Shown: positions 36,484-45,219 of the stretch, one piece after another
Layout of the letters: each line of letters opens with the position of its first letter
Numbering within the stretch: position 1 is the first letter of the stretch
Program-made: the position numbers and the translations under genes
Assembly: GCF_017921835.1 (NCBI RefSeq)
Contig: NZ_JAGEMN010000001.1
Coordinates: 1,047,874 to 1,111,873 of the forward strand
DNA length: 64,000 nt
Direction: 5' to 3'
Source: Sporosarcina sp. 6E9
GTDB lineage: Bacteria; Bacillota; Bacilli; Bacillales_A; Planococcaceae
The notes under the pieces: model-generated
Told to the model about the DNA's origin: nothing
The model's database searches: none
What the model saw: the letters and a program-made list of their open reading frames with translations, nothing else

Positions 36484-37224
36484 CTATACTAATTTATGGT
36501 TAGCTCTCCCTCCCTTTTCTACTTCGCTAGCAAACTTACCGGATTCATCCAAGAAATAAAAGATCTTTTGAAGGTCTTCAATGTGATCATGTAAATCTTG
36601 ATCCAGGGCCACTCTTACTTTCAAAGTTTCGGCAGAGATCTTTAGCGGTTGCAAGTGCTTAATTGATTCTGTAATAATGATTAGACGCTCGTTAAAGTGT
36701 TTGCCGCTCCATTTTAAATACATAAGCAAATCATTTACATCTCCACGTACCACATATACGTAGATTGGCTTGCCTTGAAACTGAATCGCACCATTGAACG
36801 GTAATTGTGCTGGCAAAACTTTTGATTCAGGAAACTGCTTCAACAGTTGGAAAAATAGAAGACGTTTCAAAACATCCTCTATTTTATATTCAACCCAGTA
36901 ATTACTTTCATAACAATCATTCAGCCCTGCGATAACGGCACCATTTATTCCTATTGTGTAAATTGGTACAACCTGCTGGTTTCGATGGATTTCATGCCGT
37001 ACTATCTTCTTTTCCGCTGCCATTCGCTTTAAACGTCTCTTATCCAAAGAAAATAATCGAAAGAGTTGTGCTCCCCCGATTACGCCCACTGCCGCAAGTG
37101 CTTCCAACGCATTCCGTTCTTTCGGTGATTCTCCGTTGACAAGATCTGAACGTTTTATGTTTGATGGTATTCGTGTCCAGTGCAAGCTCCATTGATGTGA
37201 TAAAGAAAATGGACTGGTTGACAT
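36484..37224 (-). CDS. Winged-helix protein resembling the Replic_Relax family
   Basis: 246 residues, ATG after AAGGAGGAG. N-terminal winged helix (LEALAAVGVIGGAQLFRLFSLDKRRLKRM), then an alpha/beta domain like that of the Replic_Relax protein at 41836. Such proteins are frequent in Gram-positive mobile elements, where they have been linked to plasmid replication, relaxation or relaxosome formation. It is the last gene of the transfer operon. Whether it nicks DNA is not shown by any visible motif. Confidence 0.5.
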   Translation of the reverse strand: MSTSPFSLSHQWSLHWTRIPSNIKRSDLVNGESPKERNALEALAAVGVIGGAQLFRLFSLDKRRLKRMAAEKKIVRHEIHRNQQVVPIYTIGINGAVIAGLNDCYESNYWVEYKIEDVLKRLLFFQLLKQFPESKVLPAQLPFNGAIQFQGKPIYVYVVRGDVNDLLMYLKWSGKHFNERLIIITESIKHLQPLKISAETLKVRVALDQDLHDHIEDLQKIFYFLDESGKFASEVEKGGRANHKLV

Positions 37225-37290
37225 GGATTTCTCCTCCTTATATTAGATTTACCAAGGGGTCACATCATTTTGACGCAACCCCCTAGCTTT

Positions 37291-38112
37291 TTACAGTACA
37301 CGAGTAATACGTGTACGAATCTGCTCCTTTTTAGCATCCGTTTCTAACACTCGGACCAATACCCGGTCTCCTCTTTTTACGTTTTGAAACTTCAAGTGAC
37401 GGGCCAATGAATCGACACCGGCTTCTAGATTGACGAAGACTCCATATTCACGCACACCCGAAACTGTACCGACGTATTCATTCCCAGAAGAGTATCGACC
37501 AATCGAACGCAACCACGGGTTCTCTTGTGTCGCCTTTGCACTTACGATAACTTTTTTCTCGTCTTGATCAATCTCTAAAACTTTCACTTTCAGGTGATCG
37601 CCTTGTTTAACTTCTTCTGTTAAATCGTCAATCCAACCATATTTGATTTCCTCTAGCGGAATTTTAACTTCGATTCCACCGATATCTGCCCGAACAAGTG
37701 AGGGGCTGACACTGCGGACAACAGCAATGATTTCATCATCTACATCAATTTTCTTTAGTGTGATAGATGCCATGTGATCCAAAGCAGCTGTACGTGAACC
37801 AGTAAATACTTCTGCTTCCCGGTCATAATTCAATACTTTGAACGCAACTGACTGACCTGTCATGGCACGAAGCTGACGTAAGTTATCGGCACCTGTAAAC
37901 TCCAAAGGAATGAACCCACGAATGTTTCCAACACCGACAACCGCACATGGCTTATCAAGCAGCTTTTCAATCCCGATGATTGGCGCTTGTAAGATTGAAT
38001 TGTTTTGATAAGCACTATATACCTCTTTCCAATCCTTATCAAAATTATTTACCTCTTGTACTTTTGATGGATCAAAACCTTCAATTAGAACTTGCATGTT
38101 GTTTTCAGTCAT
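37291..38112 (-). CDS. S1-domain RNA-binding protein
   Basis: 273 residues from the ATG after GGAGAG. Residues 100-180 and 190-273 form two S1/OB repeats (DVDDEIIAVVRSVSPSLVRADI, SSGNEYVGTVSGVREYGVFVNL), the second close to the classical S1 motif. The N-terminal 100 residues are less clear. It probably binds RNA, perhaps controlling translation or transcript processing of the transfer operon. It lies just after the coupling protein gene. Confidence 0.8.
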   Translation of the reverse strand: MTENNMQVLIEGFDPSKVQEVNNFDKDWKEVYSAYQNNSILQAPIIGIEKLLDKPCAVVGVGNIRGFIPLEFTGADNLRQLRAMTGQSVAFKVLNYDREAEVFTGSRTAALDHMASITLKKIDVDDEIIAVVRSVSPSLVRADIGGIEVKIPLEEIKYGWIDDLTEEVKQGDHLKVKVLEIDQDEKKVIVSAKATQENPWLRSIGRYSSGNEYVGTVSGVREYGVFVNLEAGVDSLARHLKFQNVKRGDRVLVRVLETDAKKEQIRTRITRVL

Positions 38113-38174
38113 TTTAAAATCTCTCCATTTCATTAGTTTATTTTTTGTGAGACATTGACACTCGTTTCATTTTG

Positions 38175-39854
38175 CTAATCCCAAAATCCGTCATTGGACC
38201 TCACTACATTGTTCGTTTCTTTTGGTTTTATTTTTGTACCTAATGACTGTTCAACCACTGCTTGTGATTGTTGAACGATGGGCTTTATCGGCTTCTTTGA
38301 TTTCTTTTTCTGTTCAGGAACATGTTTCTTTTCCGCTTCCTGTTTTGTTTCATTTTGCTCAGAAACACTCGATGTCTTTTTATTAGGATTTGCTACAAAA
38401 GAATTTAACGTTTCGATTTCGGGCTGGGTAATTGGTTCAGTTAGTGACTCAGCCTCCATTTGTTTAGCCTGTTCAAGCCCGGCAACCTGTTCTTTTTTCT
38501 TTCGCTTTTGAAAACGTTTGAGCAGACTATTCTTCTTCAACTTTTTAAAAGACGTTCCATCTTCCCATTCCCTCAACTCTTTCCAATTACGAGGGACAAA
38601 CTGACCTTTTGCCAATGCAGGCTTCTGTGGTGACCCATCTTGCAGGAGTTTATGGACAAAGTTAAATTTCGGTATGCCGTCCATTAAATCCGTAGGATCA
38701 AAACGGTATTCTTCATCCTCTGTGTCCCGATAGGAATCTGGAAATAGCCGTGGCAACAATATTCGATTCTTATACGTGCTTTGCCGCATAATGACTTTAT
38801 CTTTACCAAATTCATCCGCAAAATCTTGTGCATCCTGTGCGGATATGCCGCCAAAACAGATTTTGTTTCGACATGATGTAAGAATCGCTTGTTTCATCGC
38901 CTTTGGACCAAGACTACCCGATTCGATTTCAAGTTGGCCAAGAGATTGCGTCGCAAAAATGCCCGCTACCCGATATTCGGCAGCGAGTGATAAGAAAATC
39001 TCTACATCTGGATTAATGTAACGGCTGTATTCATCGACTATCAAAAAATGTGGAATCCGTGTATCCTCTGTTCCTGGTCTCCTGAATGTACCGTTTTGTA
39101 AGTGCATAATCATGAATTGGCCGAAGGCATCCCCTGCTTTACGCAACTTTCCAAGAGCCGTATTGACCGCGAGAACACCGCCCGTTTCCAGATGTTCATC
39201 AATGTTCACATCACTTCTACCAGTCATGATTGTTCGCAAGGCCTCATTACTAACGATGTTTTCGAGTTGCGCTCTAAGACCAATAACGAATTGCTGATAT
39301 TTCTCACGCATACTACCAAGTAGTTCCGCTTCGAAGAAATGGACCAAGTCCGTCATGCCATCTCTATGCTTTAGTTCGGATACTTTCTGCTGTAAGACAT
39401 TTTGATCACGAAGCGTATTCATCACATCGATAATATCCATGTTGTTGCCGTGTAGTTCTTTGAGTAGCTTCGTAACGTTACGTGCCGAAAGTTCCTGAAC
39501 AGTAGCGAAAAACGCATCTTGCTTTCCGAACAAACCTTTTAATACAACGACTGTTGCTTCCGCTACTGTATCCGTGTCACCTTCCATTGGATTGAATCTT
39601 GCTGAATCTGGTTTATCGGGATCAACGTGAGTACACGGAATACCCATTTCTAAACACATTTCATTTACCATCGCTGCCACATCGCCTTTGGGTTCTACAA
39701 CAGATATGCCTAAAGGGACTCCACGTTTCTTTTGGAGCAGTAATTGGTATATCATCGGTTTCAATATCGTTGCTGTCTTTCCGCAACGTGTAGGACCTAC
39801 GGCAAGCATGTGTGTAAAACAGTCGCTTCCTTGCCATACAATTGGCATCCCCAT
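38175..39854 (-). CDS. VirD4/TraG-family coupling ATPase without membrane anchor
   Basis: 559 residues starting at the ATG 8 nt after AGGAGG. Walker A is at the very N-terminus (LAVGPTRCGKTATILKP), Walker B is FLIVDEYSRYI, and the VEPKGD and QSLGQLE segments fit the family. It should dock the relaxosome to the secretion channel and pump DNA. Unlike VirD4/TraG it has no N-terminal transmembrane helices. The gene just upstream encodes a small single-span membrane protein that could supply them. The C-terminal 120 residues are a charged, probably disordered tail. Confidence 0.88.
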   Translation of the reverse strand: MGMPIVWQGSDCFTHMLAVGPTRCGKTATILKPMIYQLLLQKKRGVPLGISVVEPKGDVAAMVNEMCLEMGIPCTHVDPDKPDSARFNPMEGDTDTVAEATVVVLKGLFGKQDAFFATVQELSARNVTKLLKELHGNNMDIIDVMNTLRDQNVLQQKVSELKHRDGMTDLVHFFEAELLGSMREKYQQFVIGLRAQLENIVSNEALRTIMTGRSDVNIDEHLETGGVLAVNTALGKLRKAGDAFGQFMIMHLQNGTFRRPGTEDTRIPHFLIVDEYSRYINPDVEIFLSLAAEYRVAGIFATQSLGQLEIESGSLGPKAMKQAILTSCRNKICFGGISAQDAQDFADEFGKDKVIMRQSTYKNRILLPRLFPDSYRDTEDEEYRFDPTDLMDGIPKFNFVHKLLQDGSPQKPALAKGQFVPRNWKELREWEDGTSFKKLKKNSLLKRFQKRKKKEQVAGLEQAKQMEAESLTEPITQPEIETLNSFVANPNKKTSSVSEQNETKQEAEKKHVPEQKKKSKKPIKPIVQQSQAVVEQSLGTKIKPKETNNVVRSNDGFWD

Positions 39855-39875
39855 CTGCCTCACCTCCTTTCATTA

Positions 39876-40289
39876 TCATTTCCTTGCCCAACCCCACTTG
39901 CCGAAATGCACATGTATCGGATTCAATTTAAATGGAGCCAGATTATTTTCTTCAAAGCTAAACAACGTCTGAGTAGTTCTCGATATTTTATATCTGAGTA
40001 ATTGTAGTTGTTCTTTATTCTGTTTGCTTATCATCAATTGATTTAATCGTTCACCTTCCTTCAATAGTAGTTCGGATAACGAATTAGCATTTCGCGATAT
40101 ACGCTCTATCCAAAACCTCATATTCTTTTTGCTGATTTGGGTATCCATCATTCTCAAAAATAAGAGAGATGTGCCAAGTACAAGAAAGCCCAACTCGATT
40201 AATTTAGCTGGATCTTGCTTTCCTACATAAACTTCGACTTCAGGGTAGATATACAGCTTGTTTTTACTGACTTTAGTTTTGAAAATCAT
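39876..40289 (-). CDS. Small membrane protein, possible anchor of the coupling ATPase
   Basis: 137 residues from the ATG after GAAGGGGG. One hydrophobic helix (LIELGFLVLGTSLLFLRMM, about residues 30-48) then a helical, charged cytoplasmic part. No family recognised. The stop is about 20 bp before the anchorless VirD4-like gene, so it may be its split-off membrane module. Confidence 0.55.
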   Translation of the reverse strand: MIFKTKVSKNKLYIYPEVEVYVGKQDPAKLIELGFLVLGTSLLFLRMMDTQISKKNMRFWIERISRNANSLSELLLKEGERLNQLMISKQNKEQLQLLRYKISRTTQTLFSFEENNLAPFKLNPIHVHFGKWGWARK

Positions 40290-40321
40290 ATTTTGATTTC
40301 CCCCTTCCGTAAAACAACAAT

Positions 40322-40368
40322 AAAAATAACACGTCTCATTCAATGACTGAATGAGACGTGTTTTGTGT
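40322..40368 (-). terminator. Perfect terminator hairpin inside the transfer operon
   Basis: Perfect 15-bp stem (AACACGTCTCATTCA and its complement), 5-nt loop and ATTTTTATT on the minus strand. Genes on both sides are co-directional, so read-through or antitermination would be needed to express the coupling ATPase from upstream promoters. Confidence 0.85.
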
Positions 40369-40425
40369 AGATTAAAAATATAGTTGTTGGTTTATAAAGT
40401 AAGCTAATACTTCCAAATCATGTTG

Positions 40426-40899
40426 TTAATTTCGATTCTTCAAAATTCGTAACAGCTGTAAACCATCAGATGGGTAACCACCAAGTCCTCCCATCCAACC
40501 AGGGTAGGTCACAGGAATTATTGTACCAATGAACTGAAGAAAAAATAACATTGTTGTCCACCAAAACAATGAATGCACCTCACCTTGAGGGGCAAACAGC
40601 GTCAGCAGTCCAAATAAAAAGGCCAGTAACAAAGACATTAAAGGTCCACCGGCCAATGCAATCGCTTTCTGTCTTTCACTAAAGTCTTTCCCCCAATAGG
40701 TAAGACCTGTATAGGACCAAAATATATGAAAGTGAATCCTTCCTAGTCTGAAGTTCTCTTTATTCTTTTCACTTCCCGGTCCAAGATAAATATGCACATG
40801 TTTTTTCGATGCAAAGGCAGCGCCGATTCCATGTCCTATTTCATGTAATAAGACACAAATAGGCGCAACTATAAAATAAAAAATCAAGAACAGTAACAT
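40426..40899 (-). CDS. M50-type membrane metalloprotease-like protein
   Basis: 157 residues from the ATG after AGAGGGGG. HEIGHGIGA in the first helix is the HExxH zinc motif of site-2-type proteases, and more helices follow. The usual third zinc ligand (DG or NxxP region) is not obvious in such a short protein; GYPSDGLQLLRIL near the end may provide it. It may process a signal or a membrane protein of the transfer system. Confidence 0.7.
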   Translation of the reverse strand: MLLFLIFYFIVAPICVLLHEIGHGIGAAFASKKHVHIYLGPGSEKNKENFRLGRIHFHIFWSYTGLTYWGKDFSERQKAIALAGGPLMSLLLAFLFGLLTLFAPQGEVHSLFWWTTMLFFLQFIGTIIPVTYPGWMGGLGGYPSDGLQLLRILKNRN

Positions 40900-41049
40900 G
40901 TATCTACCCCCTCTTTTTAAGTTTTTATGTTTGTTTGAACAATAATCCATAGTTAAAGAGGTACATCCATAAATGGTACTATTATTATAAGCCCAAAATA
41001 AAGTTACTATGTCGTGCAACAATCTGGCCCTTTTACTGAACAATACTTG

Positions 41050-41544
41050 TCAAAGATCGTCATTATCGGTAGATCCACCCAGAATAATCCTTACTTCTCC
41101 ACGTTTAATTCTTTCTTTTTCTTCCTTGCGTTTTTCAAAATAGCTTTTGTTTGGCTGTTCTTCGATTCTTTGGTTCCCACGCTTTTTCTTGTAGGATATT
41201 TCTGCACGGATGAAGACTACGTTCAGATATACTCCGATTATACCAAATAATATCAATGTGAGTTTCATCATTGTAAATCGTGATAGAAACTTTTCTATGT
41301 CCCAAGTAGAATAGACGAGACTAGCTATGAACATTGCTCCGAACAACGTCATACTGATTGACATTAGTTTGTCCAACTTCTTATTTTTCGACTGCTGCAG
41401 CTGCTTGATGGTGAAGTAGGTGACCAGAGCGATCAGTCCAGTAATCAGAATTAATTTTACCGAGGGGATATAGACAGCGTTGTACATGACAGTGACGCCC
41501 AACGCTGCCGATAGAAAGCTAATCACCACTATAATTACTTGCAA
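41050..41544 (-). CDS. Unknown membrane protein
   Basis: 164 residues, TTG start after AAAGGGG. Four predicted membrane helices in the first 110 residues and a basic, coiled-coil-like tail (SYFEKRKEEKERIKRGE). No family recognised. Part of the co-directional transfer gene group. Confidence 0.55.
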   Translation of the reverse strand: MQVIIVVISFLSAALGVTVMYNAVYIPSVKLILITGLIALVTYFTIKQLQQSKNKKLDKLMSISMTLFGAMFIASLVYSTWDIEKFLSRFTMMKLTLILFGIIGVYLNVVFIRAEISYKKKRGNQRIEEQPNKSYFEKRKEEKERIKRGEVRIILGGSTDNDDL

Positions 41545-41549
41545 CTAGA

Positions 41550-41756
41550 TCACCCCTTTCTACTTCGGGCACTCGACACTTCCAGATTCAACACAAATAC
41601 AAGTTCATCAGCGAGTAGTTCACGCATAGTCCGGTACATTCTCCTTTGCTCTGCTTCTCCTAGATGCACGGCTATCTCATTATTAAGCCCCTTTTCATGT
41701 GCCGTTAGTTTTGTCATCTCCAGTAGTTCAGGTATAACTTGATTTGTATTTTGCAT
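41550..41756 (-). CDS. Unknown small helical protein
   Basis: 68 residues with a good AAAGGGG site. Helical and charged, no membrane segment. It ends 5 bp before the next gene and so is probably translated with it. No function can be assigned. Confidence 0.5.
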   Translation of the reverse strand: MQNTNQVIPELLEMTKLTAHEKGLNNEIAVHLGEAEQRRMYRTMRELLADELVFVLNLEVSSARSRKG

Positions 41757-41835
41757 TAATTTTTCCCCTTTCCTATTTTTAATATTTGGATTTAAAATAT
41801 CTTTTGAAGAACAGTTCCTTCTATTAAATAGTTGT

Positions 41836-42885
41836 TTAGATTGATGTCAGATAATCCACAAGATCCCCGGAATCAATTTCAAGGTAATCGACATGATGAA
41901 TCTCTTCTAAAAGCTGCTCATGCATATCCCGTGTATTTGGAGTAGTTACCACTAGTACTTTCCGTCCGTCCAATTCATACATTTCTCTGCGGTACTGTTT
42001 GATGTTATAAATTTTAACTAGATCCGTGTCGAGCAGATTCACAAGATACTTTTCTTCGCCATTATGTCGAACCACACGCTCCAAACCATCGTATTGCTTA
42101 TTACTTCCGCTTACAGAAGACGTTTTAAAGGACAGGTCATAGATTTCGTAGTCTTCCAGAAACTTCATGACGTTATTTTCATCTTCAAATAAGCGTAAAT
42201 AGTATTTTGCAAACGTATAGGGGAAGATTTTCAAGCTTTGACATTTAACGATTACGGAAATATTTGTTGAGAGTTGCTGAACAATTGTACTGTAACTGGT
42301 GGCACTTTTAGCGAATAGTATATAGTTTGGATTTCCGAAATCGCTTAATTCCTTTGTTGTCTTCATCAGATTCTTCATCCCCACTCCATGCATGAACATG
42401 TAGAACAAGTAATTCGAGCCGCCTGGACTTGTCAACATACCCTGTACATTGGCACCGCGGTTTAACTGTAATTTCTCTTTTACATCCCTGCTGTCCTTCA
42501 TTTCCCATCCGTACCTTTCCAAATCAATCATCACATCATTGGTGGATAGTAGAAACGGCAAACGTCGGATATTCACTCGCAATTCATCGGCTCTTCGCTC
42601 AACAGGCACCCCCTGCTCTCTTAAGCAGGAGATACCTATTTCACTAATTCGGTGATACGAACCTTGTCTACTTTGATTCGCTAGATACCCACTTATCGGG
42701 TGTGTGCTGATTAGTCTTGAATTACGCAAGATTCTTAATTTCTTATACGTATACCACCGTGACATTACGTAGCGTCGCATGATCTGCTCCGTACTCAACA
42801 CACGATGTTCGTACAGGCCACGAAGTATCTCAATATCACGAGCCTGCAGAACCTTCACCACCTGTTTCTTGCCCGTCTTCGACAT
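41836..42885 (-). CDS. Replic_Relax-family winged-helix protein
   Basis: 349 residues, ATG after AGGAGGG. The N-terminal winged helix (ARDIEILRGLYEHRVLSTEQI, YKKLRILRNSRLIS, SYHRISEIGISCL) and the following alpha/beta domain (EMYELDGRKVLVVTTPN) are typical of the Replic_Relax family. These proteins occur next to coupling ATPases in Firmicute conjugative elements and are candidates for relaxase or relaxosome functions. The 270-bp region just upstream has repeats and a hairpin that could be its DNA target. Confidence 0.7.
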   Translation of the reverse strand: MSKTGKKQVVKVLQARDIEILRGLYEHRVLSTEQIMRRYVMSRWYTYKKLRILRNSRLISTHPISGYLANQSRQGSYHRISEIGISCLREQGVPVERRADELRVNIRRLPFLLSTNDVMIDLERYGWEMKDSRDVKEKLQLNRGANVQGMLTSPGGSNYLFYMFMHGVGMKNLMKTTKELSDFGNPNYILFAKSATSYSTIVQQLSTNISVIVKCQSLKIFPYTFAKYYLRLFEDENNVMKFLEDYEIYDLSFKTSSVSGSNKQYDGLERVVRHNGEEKYLVNLLDTDLVKIYNIKQYRREMYELDGRKVLVVTTPNTRDMHEQLLEEIHHVDYLEIDSGDLVDYLTSI

Positions 42886-43155
42886 GCGTTTCCCTCCTTT
42901 TAGATTGTTCGCCTCGGCTGTTTATTTTCGGTCACTTCTACACGCTGTTACGAATTGATTCAACTAAACCTCTCCGTTTTGTCCAATTCGTCTAGAATTT
43001 AATAATGCCAATAGCCACTTACATTTAACCTTTTAATACTGGGTACAATTTAGGGCCCATGTTGGGTACAACATAGGGGTTCCGAAAAACCCTTTATATT
43101 GCACCTAAAATATGAGGCTTTTGCTCGGGTACAATATTCGAATGCTGAGAAACAA
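42886..43155. other. Repeat-bearing intergenic region, candidate oriT or operator
   Basis: Three direct copies of GGGTACAA at 43041, 43064 and 43127, and a hairpin AGGGGTT-CCGAAA-AACCCT at 43075-43093. It lies upstream of the Replic_Relax gene. Direct repeats plus a short hairpin are common in oriT regions, but also in operators. Confidence 0.4.
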
Positions 43156-43857
43156 TTAACCCCAAAAATCTTCTGATTTAGTATTTGATAGACTCTTCAA
43201 CCGTTCTTTCTCCTTGCTCACTTTTTCTTTCTTTTCCCTTTTTACTCTTGCTCTATATTCTTCAAATATTTCTTCCTTTAATGTTGATTTAGGGATTTTT
43301 GCTAAATGGAAATACTTTTCTTTCAGATAGGTCAAAAAATCCTCGAAATTATCCTGCGATACTACAAAGACTTGCACATGATTTCCCCTTGTATCTAGAA
43401 ACCCGATATCAAAGTTCCATACCCTCCACCAGCTATCGTCTCCGATAAGTCCCGTATGCCGTATTGCATCTTGAATAAGCTTTCGATTTCGATTATCTAA
43501 ATCACGGATAATCTTATTTTCAAAATGTTGAGCGAGGATAATTACAGACTCATCAAATTGATAATCAACCTTTGAAAAGTCATATGCATCATGGGTTGCA
43601 CGAAAATAATAATGTCTTATCATTGCTAGATAATCCCTATCAGATTCTTTATAAAGCGGTAAAGCACCTTCATATGAAAATTGGAAAACTGGATAACCAT
43701 TGATAATCATTGGTTTCACTTTCGCCATTGGGTAGACTGATGTCATCTTAATGGCAGCATTATTTCCCCCTAACTTATTTATTTGTGACATTAAATAAAC
43801 CTTCATTTCCTCTAGGCTTTTTAATTGCTCGAAAAGCATGTTCCTTTCAGATTCCAT
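43156..43857 (-). CDS. RusA-like Holliday junction resolvase
   Basis: 233 residues from the ATG 9 nt after AAAGGA. The core RDLDNRNRKLIQDAIRHTG followed by LIGDD follows the RusA pattern RDLDN-K-DA-G-DD, containing the three catalytic Asp positions and the conserved Lys. Flanking parts are unlike E. coli RusA: a helical N-terminus and a basic C-terminal coiled coil. It may resolve recombination or replication junctions of the element. The five-palindrome array lies just upstream. Confidence 0.62.
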   Translation of the reverse strand: MESERNMLFEQLKSLEEMKVYLMSQINKLGGNNAAIKMTSVYPMAKVKPMIINGYPVFQFSYEGALPLYKESDRDYLAMIRHYYFRATHDAYDFSKVDYQFDESVIILAQHFENKIIRDLDNRNRKLIQDAIRHTGLIGDDSWWRVWNFDIGFLDTRGNHVQVFVVSQDNFEDFLTYLKEKYFHLAKIPKSTLKEEIFEEYRARVKREKKEKVSKEKERLKSLSNTKSEDFWG

Positions 43858-43932
43858 CAACTTCATTCCTTTCTTTTTTGGGGACGTTAATTCACCAGTC
43901 AATCCCTTGATGTATCTGTAATCTTAAAACCC

Positions 43933-44119
43933 AACGTCGGACGTTAATCAACCTTTTCCAACACGAATATCCCAACGTCAGACGTTAGGAAATAGAAACC
44001 TTATACCAACAATGTTTACGGAGTATTTTCACGTCTGACGTTCATTTTCTTTGACGTCCGACGTTGGTAATCGGAAAACACTGTTCTATCAACGTTTACA
44101 CCCGACATTAACGTCGGAC
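43933..44119. repeat. Array of AACGTCNGACGTT palindromes
   Basis: Five copies within 190 bp: 43933-43946 (G centre), 43974-43987 (A), 44031-44042 (T), 44054-44065 (C), and a partial one at 44109-44119. The four clear copies have identical arms and all four bases at the central position, and spacing varies (41, 56 and 23 bp). The intergenic region holds nothing else. It is a strong candidate for binding sites of a dimeric DNA-binding protein: operator, centromere, oriT-linked or iteron function. Confidence 0.75.
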
Positions 44120-44139
44120 AAATCATTTCCGTATATTTA

Positions 44140-45171
44140 TTACTCACTAACAGTCGTATATTCCGTTAAATACGGCATCGGATCTTCTTTTCCACCGGCG
44201 CGAATTATTTCAAAATGTAGATGATTTCCGGTTGATGTTCCAGTTGAACCACATGTACCGAGCACATCCCCTTGAGAAACCACATCGTTTATTTTTACTT
44301 TCGTGGAATTTAAATGGGCATACAAAGTGGTGACTTCGCCATGATTGACAATTACATGTAGTCCGTACCCATTTGACCAACCAGTTCCAGAAGCAAAAAT
44401 AACATTGCCACTTTGAGCTGAAAGGATAGGATCGTCATTTGCACAGGCAAGGTCTACACCAGTATGCAGTCTTACATCGCCATGGACGGGATGTACACGA
44501 TAACCAAACGGACTCGTAACATGTAATTCATTTAATACAGGCAACATCCACTCGCCTATGACATTAACTTCACAATTCATCGTTAAACCGCCGAATTGAG
44601 CGACCAGTTTGGTTACAGTCGGAACCCAGTGTTTATTTAAACCAGTTGGATCATTGTCTGCTCCAATTGGCGCATACACACTGCCTAAATCAGCTATCGT
44701 TGTTAATCCATCTTTGATAATTCGATTGTGTAGCGTATTCCCCATTGCACTTAAACCATCTTCAATTGTTGCAAATGAATATAAATACTTACTTCCTGTT
44801 GCAGGGTCCATCAAACCGCCGGGATTGTTTTTTAAAATAACCGCCGCCGATGTTCCGAATCCTGTTTCATGAAATGCGACCGCTGACATCAATACCGGAT
44901 CTATGCCATACTCTTCTGCAACATCGATAAACACTTGCCCTTTACCTGTAAATTTACCAGCATCATTAAATTGCGAGAAGAATACAGTTTCACTAATTTC
45001 ACCATCCGCACGACATATTGCACCACCGCCAAAGTTCATCTGTTCATCGTCTTCTTCTGTAAAAATTACAAATATCCCAAAGAAAAGAAGAAGGGCGAGG
45101 AGTGAAAATATTAATAGTAAAACCGGGCTGGCTATAACCGGTACAATCCACAACAACTTTTTCATAATCAT
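44140..45171 (-). CDS. Bifunctional cell wall hydrolase of the conjugation machine
   Basis: 343 residues. One N-terminal membrane helix, then a glucosaminidase/lysozyme-like domain (SAVAFHETGFGTSAAV, NNPGGL, about 80-200) and a C-terminal M23 metalloendopeptidase domain (HTGVDLACAND, HLHFEI). The two domains cut glycan and peptide parts of peptidoglycan, opening the wall for the transfer channel, like CwlT, TcpG or VirB1. The gene follows the VirB8/TcpC-like and VirB6-like genes, as usual in Gram-positive systems. Confidence 0.9.
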   Translation of the reverse strand: MIMKKLLWIVPVIASPVLLLIFSLLALLLFFGIFVIFTEEDDEQMNFGGGAICRADGEISETVFFSQFNDAGKFTGKGQVFIDVAEEYGIDPVLMSAVAFHETGFGTSAAVILKNNPGGLMDPATGSKYLYSFATIEDGLSAMGNTLHNRIIKDGLTTIADLGSVYAPIGADNDPTGLNKHWVPTVTKLVAQFGGLTMNCEVNVIGEWMLPVLNELHVTSPFGYRVHPVHGDVRLHTGVDLACANDDPILSAQSGNVIFASGTGWSNGYGLHVIVNHGEVTTLYAHLNSTKVKINDVVSQGDVLGTCGSTGTSTGNHLHFEIIRAGGKEDPMPYLTEYTTVSE

Positions 45172-45219
45172 TCAACGAACTACTTGCTCTTAAAAGAGGT
45201 TTTGTTCGTTCCCTCCTCT

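Noticed and set aside
43933-44119. Palindrome array as a CRISPR
   Set aside because: Repeats are only 12-14 bp, spacing is irregular (23 to 56 bp), and no cas genes are near; the Cas4-like protein at 31556 belongs to a recombination block.
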